In this document: piece after piece, positions 1 through 6,684 of the stretch
Position numbering within the stretch: the stretch's first letter is position 1
Layout of the letters: the number at the start of each line of letters is the position of its first letter
Assembly: GCA_964517355.1 (NCBI GenBank)
Contig: CAZFCK010000049.1
Location: forward strand, 1-23,495
Length of the DNA stretch: 23,495 nucleotides
DNA from: CAZFCK01 sp964517355
GTDB taxonomy: Bacteria > Desulfobacterota > Desulfovibrionia > Desulfovibrionales > Desulfovibrionaceae
Direction of reading: 5' to 3'
Position numbers and translations under genes: made by a program
Notes under the pieces: generated by a model
What the model was told of the DNA's origin: nothing
What the model saw: only the letters and a program-made list of their open reading frames with translations
Databases searched by the model: none

Positions 1-48
1 GGGAAATGCATAAGAGCATCTAGCGCTTTTCAAGCGTGAGATGCTCTA
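1..48 (-). repeat. Dispersed hairpin repeat, copy 1 (cut by window edge)
   Basis: Read on the minus strand, these 48 bases match 15373-15420 on the plus strand with one mismatch. The element folds: 13-21 pairs with 39-47 (9 bp), and inside it 24-28 pairs with 32-36 around a 3-base loop. The hslU stop codon (46-48) is the first triplet of the repeat. No clear U-run follows, so it is at best a weak terminator. It probably continues beyond the left edge. Confidence 0.75.
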
Positions 49-1407
49 GAGAATATAGCGGCTGAGGTCGCGATTTTCCATAACCTCTTCAAGTTGCGCG
101 CGAACGTAAGCGCGGTCGATATTCACATTTTGTCCATGGCGTTCCGGAGCGTAAAAGGAGAGTTCTTGCAGAATGCGCTCCAAAATGGTGTAGAGCCGCC
201 TGGCGCCGATATTTTCCGTATCTTCATTGGTCTGTTCGGCAAAGGCGGCGATTTCTTCCAGGGCGTCGTCGGTGAAGACCACTGTCACGCCTTCCGTGGA
301 GAGCAGGGCGCTGTATTGTTTGGTAAGCGCGTTCTTGGGCTCGGTGAGGATGCGCAGGAAGTCGTGGCGGTCCAGGGAATCAAGCTCCACGCGCAAGGGA
401 AAGCGGCCTTGCAGCTCGGGCGCCAGGTCCGCGGGTTTGGCCAGATGGAATGCGCCCGCGGCAATGAATAAAATATGATCCGTGCGCACCATGCCGTATT
501 TGGTGTTCACGTTGCAGCCTTCCACAATGGGCAGCAGGTCGCGCTGCACGCCTTCGCGTGAGACATCGGTATTCCTGCCGCCTTCCTTGGTTACGATTTT
601 ATCGATTTCATCAATAAAAATGACGCCGCTCTGTTCAACCCGGTCTTTGGCCATGTCCGTCACTTTGTCCATATCGACAAGCCGGTCGCATTCCTCCTGG
701 ATGATATACTCGTAGGCGTCCTTGATGCGCATGGAGCGGCGTTTTTTCTTGTTGGGAAAGACGCGCGTGAACATGTCGCGCAGCTGCATTTCCATGTCCT
801 CCATACCGGGCATGGCCATCATCTGTACCTGGGGGGAGGCGCCGCTGACTTCCACCTCAACGGTGCGCTCGTCCAACGCGCCCTGGCGCAACATTTTACG
901 GAATTTGTCGCGGGTGGAATTATCCTGTTCATATGTGGACTCATGCGCGTCAGTGACGTCAATGGCATGGTGTCCCGAATCCTTGCGCCGGGAATTGGGG
1001 AGAAGCAGGTCCAGCATGCGCTCTTCGGCCAGGCCTTCGGCCTTGACGCGCACACGCTCCATTTCTTCCTTTTTCACCATGTTGACGCCGATGTCCATGA
1101 GGTCGCGGATCATGGATTCCACATCGCGCCCCACATAGCCAACCTCGGTGAATTTCGTGGCTTCCACCTTATAGAAAGGAGAACCGGTGAGCTTGGAAAG
1201 CCGGCGGGCGATTTCCGTTTTCCCCACGCCGGTGGGGCCGATCATGATGATGTTTTTTGGGGCGATTTCTTCGCGCAGTTCAGGATCGAGCTGCTGTCTG
1301 CGCCAACGGTTGCGCATGGCGATGGCCACCATGCGTTTTGCCTGGTCCTGGCCTACGATGAAGTTGTCCAGTTCGGATACGATTTCCCTGGGGGTCAATA
1401 CTTTCAT
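46..1407 (-). CDS. hslU: HslU, ATPase/unfoldase subunit of the HslVU protease
   Basis: This AAA+ ATPase unfolds substrates and feeds them to the HslV peptidase in the cytoplasm. The 453 residues are close to the usual length of about 440-460. Visible motifs are the N-terminal TPREIVSELD, Walker A GPTGVGKT (57-64), the pore loop GYVG (90-93), Walker B VIFIDE (262-267), the arginine-finger segment ELQGRFP (331-337) and sensor 2 around NIGARR. The C-terminus LSRYIL is the tail that docks into HslV. The variable I domain lies at about 110-240. The start is fixed by family alignment of MKVLTPREIVSELD; the Shine-Dalgarno sequence is weak. It lies 105 bp downstream of htrA on the same strand and is probably co-transcribed. 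No hslV is present in the window. The TAG stop lies inside a repeat element. Confidence 0.97.
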   Translation of the reverse strand: MKVLTPREIVSELDNFIVGQDQAKRMVAIAMRNRWRRQQLDPELREEIAPKNIIMIGPTGVGKTEIARRLSKLTGSPFYKVEATKFTEVGYVGRDVESMIRDLMDIGVNMVKKEEMERVRVKAEGLAEERMLDLLLPNSRRKDSGHHAIDVTDAHESTYEQDNSTRDKFRKMLRQGALDERTVEVEVSGASPQVQMMAMPGMEDMEMQLRDMFTRVFPNKKKRRSMRIKDAYEYIIQEECDRLVDMDKVTDMAKDRVEQSGVIFIDEIDKIVTKEGGRNTDVSREGVQRDLLPIVEGCNVNTKYGMVRTDHILFIAAGAFHLAKPADLAPELQGRFPLRVELDSLDRHDFLRILTEPKNALTKQYSALLSTEGVTVVFTDDALEEIAAFAEQTNEDTENIGARRLYTILERILQELSFYAPERHGQNVNIDRAYVRAQLEEVMENRDLSRYIL

Positions 1408-1512
1408 TATGCTGATCCATGGTTGTTTTCGATTCTATGAAATGCTGCGCCGCACGGGGGATATCCCGGCTGGGAGGCCGACTCGCAACCGGCGGCATGC
1501 GTTACGGAACAA

Positions 1513-2955
1513 TCATTTGTCCAAGGGGATGGTGCGGAAGAGGTTTTGGCCGTTGCGCTTGAGTAAAAGCATGACCACCTGTTTTCCCTTTCGCGCATCC
1601 GCGATTACTGTAGTGAAATCCTTCACCGTGTCCACGGTTTCCTGGTTGGCTTCAAGGATCACGTCCCCGTCGAGGATATCGTTTTCCTGGGCCGCGGAGT
1701 CCGGTTCCACCCGCTCAACCAACAATCCCCGAGGTTGCTCCATTCCCAGTTCCTCGGCTTCCTGAGGAGTCAAGGGGCGCAACACGAGCCCCAGGGATAT
1801 GGTTTCCGTTTCGGGCACTTCGCTTGTGGAGGGCGTGTCTCCCAGAGAAGCCATAAGGCCCTCGATGTCCCGTTCGCCCAGGGTCACATCGAGTGGCAGT
1901 GTTTCGCCGGAGCGCCAGACGGTCAGGGCGACGGTTTCGCCGGGCTTGTGGGCCGCGATGGTGCGCAGCAGGTCGTTGGAGTCGGCGATTTCATGGCCGC
2001 CGAGGGTCAGGATGACGTCGCCCGTGCGGATGCCCGCCTCCGCGGCGGGATGTCCTTCATACACATGCGACACCAGAGCGCCCCGGGCTTCTTTCATGTC
2101 CAGGGCTTTGGCCGTGTTCTCGTCCACATCCTGGATGCTCACGCCGATCCAGCCGCGGGACACTTTTTTGTTTTCCTTGAGCTGCGTGATGACGCGCTTG
2201 GCCAGGTTGGCGGGGATGGCGAAGCCTATGCCCTGCCCGGAAGCGACAATGGCGGTGTTGATGCCGATGACCTGGCCGTCGCGGTTGAGCAGCGGGCCGC
2301 CGCTGTTTCCGGGATTGATGCTGGCGTCTGTCTGGATGAAATCGTCAAACGGTCCGGAGCCCAGGACGCGGCCTTTTGCGCTGACGATGCCGGCCGTGAC
2401 GGTGTGCTCCAGGCCGAAGGGGTTGCCGATGGCCAGAACCCAGTCGCCCACGCGCATGGCGTCGGAGTCTCCAAAGCGCAGGGCCGGGAGTTTCTGATCG
2501 GTCTCGATTTTCAAGAGCACCAGGTCGGTTTCCTTGTCCCGGCCCACAATCTCCGCTTCGAAGGATTCGCTTTCTTTCGAATGACCCTGAAGGTTTACAT
2601 GTACGACGTCGGCGTTGTCCGCAACATGGCTGTTGGTGACGATATAACCGTCTTCCGAAATAATGAACCCCGAACCCAGGGATTGCTCCTTGCGCGGTTT
2701 GTCCGGCTGCTCTTCAAAAAGATCTTTGAATTGTTCGAAAAAATCTTCAAAGGGAGAATTGGGCGCATGAAAACGGAAAAGATCGCGCATCTTTTCGGAC
2801 GGATTGACAGTGCTTTCAACGCTGATATTGACAACCGCCGGGCCTGCTTCGGCTGCAAGGTCAATAAAGTCGGGTAGTTCAATAGCTTTCGCATGAAAGC
2901 TCGGAAGGAGGAAAAGGCTGCATGCCAATAGTGCGACAAGGGGTAGGGTGCGCAT
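1513..2955 (-). CDS. htrA: Periplasmic serine protease DegP/HtrA family
   Basis: This is an envelope quality-control protease of family S1C (Do-like), predicted periplasmic. The 480 residues begin with a signal peptide (about 1-24, cleavage near HAKA|IELP). The catalytic triad is H110 (TNSHV), D144 (ETDLVLL) and S218 (NPGNSGGPLL). Two PDZ domains follow at about 265-358 and 385-468. An acidic/aromatic linker (about 55-90) precedes the protease domain, as in DegP LA loops. The start ATG has AGGAG six bases upstream. hslU follows after 105 bp, which groups two proteolysis genes. A perfect 18-bp palindrome lies about 100 bp upstream of the start and may be its operator. DegQ/MucD-type naming is equally possible. 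Confidence 0.95.
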   Translation of the reverse strand: MRTLPLVALLACSLFLLPSFHAKAIELPDFIDLAAEAGPAVVNISVESTVNPSEKMRDLFRFHAPNSPFEDFFEQFKDLFEEQPDKPRKEQSLGSGFIISEDGYIVTNSHVADNADVVHVNLQGHSKESESFEAEIVGRDKETDLVLLKIETDQKLPALRFGDSDAMRVGDWVLAIGNPFGLEHTVTAGIVSAKGRVLGSGPFDDFIQTDASINPGNSGGPLLNRDGQVIGINTAIVASGQGIGFAIPANLAKRVITQLKENKKVSRGWIGVSIQDVDENTAKALDMKEARGALVSHVYEGHPAAEAGIRTGDVILTLGGHEIADSNDLLRTIAAHKPGETVALTVWRSGETLPLDVTLGERDIEGLMASLGDTPSTSEVPETETISLGLVLRPLTPQEAEELGMEQPRGLLVERVEPDSAAQENDILDGDVILEANQETVDTVKDFTTVIADARKGKQVVMLLLKRNGQNLFRTIPLDK

Positions 2956-3054
2956 GATCTGCTCCTGCTTCTAGGGCGTGTCTCAGAAACTTTTTCTATC
3001 GTTACGTAGGGAAGGCCCCTTCGCTGAGGTTCCCTCCCCGGGTTCACGTATGCA

Positions 3055-3072
3055 GTATTATCCGGATAATAC
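3055..3072. promoter_or_regulatory. 18-bp perfect palindrome, probable operator
   Basis: GTATTATCCGGATAATAC is its own reverse complement with no spacer. It lies 100 bp upstream of the htrA start and about 600 bp upstream of speD. Its position in the divergent htrA/speD intergenic region suggests a dimeric regulator site. I cannot assign it to a known regulator family. Confidence 0.55.
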
Positions 3073-3433
3073 CATGGCTAATTCGGAAGAGCGTGCACAG
3101 CTTGCGGTGTGTCTCGGCGTGGCCGCGGAAAACGTGGAATGCGGTCCTCGATGCGGAGACAAATCGTTGTCGCTGTCACGTTTGTCCTCCACGTCGAACG
3201 AGAGGCGACGCATGCCTTGCATTCTCTTATACGTCATGAACGGGGATTGTAAACTCCTCGGGCCGCGGCACCCTTTGAGAAATTCAGACCTGAAGCCGCA
3301 GGGGATGACGTTGTCCTTTTGGGAAAGATGGGGGCGCGTTCACAGTGGGACTGCTGTGATGATTCGATTTTTATATAAAGACATCAGGCCGTGAAGCCCG
3401 CGGCATCCATATTGACGCGGGCCTGCAATGCAA

Positions 3434-3461
3434 TTGACACCAAGGGAGAATCGGGTAAGAT
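3434..3461 (+). promoter_or_regulatory. Predicted sigma-70 promoter for speDE
   Basis: A perfect -35 hexamer TTGACA (3434-3439) is followed after 16 bp by TAAGAT (3456-3461, 4 of 6 matches to TATAAT). It points towards speD and would give a leader of about 200 nt. The rest of the 2956-3665 gap holds the palindrome at 3055-3072, a GC-rich inverted repeat near 3398-3424, the hairpin at 3518-3543 and possible leader ORFs. Confidence 0.45.
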
Positions 3462-3517
3462 TTTCTTTCGTGGGATACTTCCACTTACCGCGCTTCACAT
3501 CTCGTAGGGAGGTGGTT

Positions 3518-3543
3518 GTTGCGTTGCGCTTTTTCAACGCAAC
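3518..3543 (+). promoter_or_regulatory. Leader hairpin upstream of speD
   Basis: GTTGCGTTG (3518-3526) pairs perfectly with CAACGCAAC (3535-3543) around an 8-base loop, cgcttttt. No U-run follows the stem, so it is not a standard terminator. It lies in the predicted speD leader, 42 bp before the possible leader peptide, and could take part in leader control. Confidence 0.45.
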
Positions 3544-3584
3544 GTTGGAGCCGGTGTCCGCGATCCTAAACCCAAGGGAACTTT

Positions 3585-3641
3585 ATGGAGATTGACCGCT
3601 ATTTGCAGTTGATGCCGGTCTCACTCATTCCTGGAGGATAA
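3585..3641 (+). CDS. Possible 18-codon leader peptide upstream of speD
   Basis: The ORF reads MEIDRYLQLMPVSLIPGG and ends in TAA. It has an AAGGGAA Shine-Dalgarno sequence four bases before ATG. The ORF stops 24 bp before the speD start. A second ATG (3647), with GGAGG nine bases upstream, opens another out-of-frame ORF that overlaps the speD start. This resembles translational leader arrangements known for polyamine genes (for example speFL upstream of speF, or the mammalian AdoMetDC uORF), but coding is not shown and the peptide matches nothing I recognise. Confidence 0.35.
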   Translation: MEIDRYLQLMPVSLIPGG

Positions 3642-3665
3642 CGTCTATGTTAGGAGGTGTTGCCG

Positions 3666-4094
3666 ATGACCCATGCCGGAGCAGGAGTCCACTGCATTCT
3701 GGAACTCCGTGGATGCCCCTTCGAGCTTCTTGATGATGAAAAATTCATCCGCCGCTCACTCACCCAGGCCGCTAAAAAAGCCCACTCAGAGCTTATCCAG
3801 CTCACCAGCCACAAGTTCTCCCCCCAGGGGGTAACGGCGCTCGGGCTGTTAACTGAATCACATATTTCAATACATACCTGGCCCGAGGCCGGTTATGCCG
3901 CGGTGGACTGTTTCACCTGCGGCGCACACTGCATACCCCAACGCGCATGCGATTATCTGGCGGATACGTTGCAGGCGGACGACCATACCTGCGTGGTGAT
4001 CCCCAGAGGCAAAGGAGTCGGCAGCCAGTGCGGCTGCTGCGATGAACCGGGGAGTCTGCCCCGGGAGCGTGAACGCTTGGGAATGGCGCAATGA
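3666..4094 (+). CDS. speD: S-adenosylmethionine decarboxylase proenzyme, bacterial pyruvoyl type
   Basis: It decarboxylates S-adenosylmethionine to provide the aminopropyl donor for polyamine synthesis. The 142-residue protein is of the short prokaryotic class, as in Thermotoga. The segment LTESHISIHTWPE contains the self-cleavage site between E64 and S65; S65 becomes the pyruvoyl group. H70 and C85 (DCFTCG) correspond to the processing His and catalytic Cys of the family (S63/H68/C83 in T. maritima). ATG at 3666 is chosen because AGGAGGT lies seven bases upstream; the in-frame GTG at 3657 overlaps that Shine-Dalgarno sequence. The C-terminus has an unusual Cys-rich stretch (SQCGCCDEPG). The stop overlaps the speE start by 4 bp (ATGA), so the two genes are translationally coupled. 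Confidence 0.95.
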   Translation: MTHAGAGVHCILELRGCPFELLDDEKFIRRSLTQAAKKAHSELIQLTSHKFSPQGVTALGLLTESHISIHTWPEAGYAAVDCFTCGAHCIPQRACDYLADTLQADDHTCVVIPRGKGVGSQCGCCDEPGSLPRERERLGMAQ

Positions 4095-5041
4095 GTGTCA
4101 CGCTGGGAACAGACTTCTGGCTCATGGAGTACAGCACTCCCTATGACGGCTACTGCCGCGGCATTACCAAAATATATGTCCACTGCAAAACGGAGTTCCA
4201 GGAGATGTATGTGGTGGAGAGCGGCAGTTACGGCAAGGCCCTGGTCCTGGACGGCAAATGGCAGACCTGCCAGGGAGACGAGTTTCTGTACCATGAACCC
4301 CTCGTGCATCCTGCCTGCCTCTATGCCGGCGGACCGCAACGCGTATTGCTGCTCGGAGGAGGAGACGGGGGCGCAGCCCGGGAAGTCTTCAAGTGGAACA
4401 GCGTGCGCGAGGTCACGCTCGTGGATATCGACGGCCAGGTTGTGGAGGCCTGCCGGGAACATTTGCGGGAAATCCATCAGGGAAGCCTGGATGACCCGCG
4501 GCTGACTCTTCGCATTCAGGACGCCATGGACTTCGTGGCGCGGACAGAGCCTGTCTGGGACGTGATCATTTCGGATTTGAGCGATCCCATAGAACATGGG
4601 CCGGCTTACAAACTCTTTACCAAAGAGTTTTTCACGATGTGCGGCAAGGCCTTGCGCCCCGGAGGCGTGTTCGCGCTCCAGGCGGGGTGCACGGCGCCGG
4701 CCGAGATGGACCTTCACGTGCGCCTGGTGAACACCCTCAAGGCCGTGTTCCCGACAGTGCTGCATTACGAGTCTTTTGTGCCCACGTGGTCTTCGGCCAT
4801 GGGCTTTGCGTTGTGCGCTGCCCACCATGCGCCGTTCCCCCCCCCCGCCGAGACGGTGGATTCACTCCTTGCGACCCTGACTACGGGGGCGCTGAAAGTG
4901 CTGGATGGAGCGGCGTTGCACGGCTTGTTCGGCACGCCGAAATTCCTGCGCGAGGCAATAGCCGCTGAAACGCGCATCTATAGCCTTGATGATCCTCCTC
5001 ATTTTTTTGGAGAAGGATGTATGGACGATTGTTGTAAATAA
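4091..5041 (+). CDS. speE: Spermidine synthase-family aminopropyltransferase
   Basis: It transfers the aminopropyl group of decarboxylated AdoMet to an amine. The 316-residue protein has the N-terminal beta domain (about 10-75), then the Rossmann methyltransferase-like fold. LDGKWQTCQGDEFLYHE (about 53-69) is the donor/amine binding signature, GGGDGGAARE binds decarboxylated AdoMet, VDID is the ribose-binding acid, and DLSDP carries the catalytic Asp. The stretch after it (IEHGPAYKLFTKEFF) and the preceding HQGSLDDPR resemble the Thermus SpeE and plant ACL5 (thermospermine synthase) branch more than E. coli SpeE. The product could therefore be spermidine, thermospermine or N1-aminopropylagmatine. 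A run of ten C at 4837-4846 encodes three prolines. The C-terminus ends in MDDCCK. It overlaps speD by 4 bp. Confidence 0.92.
   Translation: MSVTLGTDFWLMEYSTPYDGYCRGITKIYVHCKTEFQEMYVVESGSYGKALVLDGKWQTCQGDEFLYHEPLVHPACLYAGGPQRVLLLGGGDGGAAREVFKWNSVREVTLVDIDGQVVEACREHLREIHQGSLDDPRLTLRIQDAMDFVARTEPVWDVIISDLSDPIEHGPAYKLFTKEFFTMCGKALRPGGVFALQAGCTAPAEMDLHVRLVNTLKAVFPTVLHYESFVPTWSSAMGFALCAAHHAPFPPPAETVDSLLATLTTGALKVLDGAALHGLFGTPKFLREAIAAETRIYSLDDPPHFFGEGCMDDCCK
4837..4846 (+). repeat. C10 homopolymer tract inside speE
   Basis: Ten consecutive C residues lie at about codon 249-252 of speE and read as Pro-Pro-Pro in the present frame. A one-base change in length would shift the frame and remove the last ~65 residues. 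Confidence 0.8.
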
Positions 5042-5079
5042 TACTGCATGGACTGTTCACAAGAGCAGGTGGAAGGAGA

Positions 5080-5118
5080 GCCGGGGGGAAGAACCGCTGG
5101 AGAAGGTTTCCCCCCGGC
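5080..5118. terminator. Strong hairpin between convergent speE and cysteine desulfidase genes
   Basis: GCCGGGGGGAA (5080-5090) pairs perfectly with TTCCCCCCGGC (5108-5118), an 11-bp GC-rich stem with a 17-base loop. It lies between two convergent genes, so it probably ends transcription from one or both sides. Neither side has a clear U-run. Confidence 0.5.
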
Positions 5119-5145
5119 GTGCGTCTTGCGGCAATGGAAGGAGGA

Positions 5146-6429
5146 TTATTCCAGAGGTTGTTTGCGCAATATTTCAACCATCACGGCATCGGAATTGGCA
5201 AAGGCCTTTAGGCAGAGATCGCCCAGGGCCTGCGCCGTGTTGTGCAGATTCGGGGAGACCAGTCCTTCGGTGTGCTGCACGCCTCTGTCGTCCATGGCCA
5301 TAAGCGCGGCGGCATAGGCTTCGCCTGCAGCCGCGGAGACCTTGAGGCCGCAAGAGCCTTTGGCGCCGTCGCAGAGCATGCCCATCAGCGAAGAAATGAG
5401 CGAAGCCACCGCGCGTTCGGCCTGGGCCGGAGTGCCCCCCAAAATGCGCACCATGCCGGCCGCGGCTCCGGCGCCGGCCGCCACGGAGCAACCGCATATG
5501 GGCGTCAGGCGTCCGGTGAAGGCCTTGACGTAGCCCGTGACCAGATGGCTGAAGGCCACGGCTTCAGCCAGATCCCGGGCCGGAGTGTTCCGGGAGCGGG
5601 CCAGAACCGCCAGGGGAATGATGGCCGTGATGCCGTGATTGCCGCTGCCCGCGCTGCTCATCACGGCAAAGGGGGCGCCGGACATACGCACGTCCGAGGC
5701 CGCGCCCGCGTAACATTTGATGGTGGAGAGCACATCGTCGTTGCGGCTGTGCTCCTTCATGGACAATCCGACGCCGAGCCCCCACTGGCCGCCCTCAAGT
5801 CCTTTTTCCGCCACGGACATGTTCATCTCCACGCCTTTGAGCATGAAGGCCTCAAGGGAAGCGTCCAATGAACCGGCCATATCCCAGAGGTTTTTGATGT
5901 TTTGTTGCTTTAATTCCGCCAGATAGGCGGGTTCCTGCGCTGTTTTCGCGAATTCGCTTTCATCGGCGTGAAAGATGGATTTCCCATTGAGTTCCACGCT
6001 GTAAACGGCGTCATGGCGATCGCGGATGACCACGCGGCATTCTCCATCGCTGGTGCGCACAGTGGCGTCGATCATGATGGCGGGTCCTTGTTGCGCCACA
6101 TCGACGGTTATTTTGCCCGCATCCACCAGTTCTTTGGCCTGGGCGGCATGCTCGGGCGTCGTGTTTTCCAGGACCATGAGCCCTTTTGCCGGGTCTCCGG
6201 CCAGAGCGCCCAGAACGGCGGCCACGCGGTTGCCCCGCAATCCGTTTGTTCCTGGGATGCCGACGCAACGGCCGTTTTTGTAGATGTTGAGTGAGATGAC
6301 GAGATGTATGGACTCAAGTTTGCCGATAATATGTTTTGCGGCTTCGGCAGTGGCCAGGGCCACGGCGACAGGTTCGGTACAGCCCATGGCGGGCTTGACT
6401 TCGTTTGCGAAAAATACTTGCAAATCCAT
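5146..6429 (-). CDS. cyuA: L-cysteine desulfidase family protein (CyuA/CdsB, UPF0597)
   Basis: Family members use an oxygen-sensitive iron-sulfur cluster to break L-cysteine (or serine-like substrates) into pyruvate, ammonia and sulfide in the cytoplasm. The 427 residues match the usual length. Visible features are MGCTEPVAVALA near the N-terminus (C17), KNGRCVGIPGTNGLRG (51-66), SSAGSGNHG (258-266) and the cluster-ligand candidates C312 and C314 (ICGCSVAAG) and C353 and C360 (LCDGAKGSCGLK). The ATG start has AGGA seven bases upstream. It is the last gene of the minus-strand catabolic run but is separated from the lyase by 255 bp, so it may have its own promoter. It would fit a pathway that releases cysteine or serine, or simply cysteine catabolism to H2S. 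Confidence 0.85.
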   Translation of the reverse strand: MDLQVFFANEVKPAMGCTEPVAVALATAEAAKHIIGKLESIHLVISLNIYKNGRCVGIPGTNGLRGNRVAAVLGALAGDPAKGLMVLENTTPEHAAQAKELVDAGKITVDVAQQGPAIMIDATVRTSDGECRVVIRDRHDAVYSVELNGKSIFHADESEFAKTAQEPAYLAELKQQNIKNLWDMAGSLDASLEAFMLKGVEMNMSVAEKGLEGGQWGLGVGLSMKEHSRNDDVLSTIKCYAGAASDVRMSGAPFAVMSSAGSGNHGITAIIPLAVLARSRNTPARDLAEAVAFSHLVTGYVKAFTGRLTPICGCSVAAGAGAAAGMVRILGGTPAQAERAVASLISSLMGMLCDGAKGSCGLKVSAAAGEAYAAALMAMDDRGVQHTEGLVSPNLHNTAQALGDLCLKAFANSDAVMVEILRKQPLE

Positions 6430-6548
6430 GAGGTTGTCCTATTCTTGACGCGCGCGACTCTCGACCCCGCGCGGATAAAGTATTGAAGAGGCGTGTCCAT
6501 GACGACTCAGGGTGCGGCACTGGGCGGACACAACCCCACCCGGCGCGA

Positions 6549-6602
6549 ACGATGCAGCGCATCGTATATGTAAAAAGGTTGAGATGTTTTGTTGCATACA
6601 AC
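6549..6602 (-). promoter_or_regulatory. Two inverted repeats upstream of the cysteine desulfidase gene
   Basis: ACGATGC (6549-6555) and GCATCGT (6559-6565) form a perfect 7-3-7 inverted repeat. A second near-palindrome, GTTGCATACAAC, lies at 6591-6602. Its core TTGCATACAA is close to the TTGTATACAA type of site bound by some GntR/FCD regulators. Both lie 120-175 bp upstream of the desulfidase start, so operator roles are plausible but unproven. Confidence 0.3.
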
Positions 6603-6684
6603 GTATTCTTTCGGAACAAGGCCGTGCAGTCAGACGACAATGCATTACGGGTTGATGTGGTTGGATGATGGCGTTTCTGGAGAC

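Noticed and set aside
1735..2877. Long plus-strand open frame opposite htrA
   Set aside because: It is antisense to a clear protease gene, has low-complexity His/Gly/Asp-rich text and no family features; it is a codon-bias shadow.
2978..3394. 138-codon plus-strand open frame in the htrA-speD gap
   Set aside because: It has no Shine-Dalgarno sequence before any start, no recognisable domain, and crosses the palindrome; it is more likely regulatory DNA.
2956..3665. Search for a tRNA or small RNA gene in the gap
   Set aside because: No cloverleaf, T-loop consensus or CCA end could be found; only hairpins and promoter-like text are visible.
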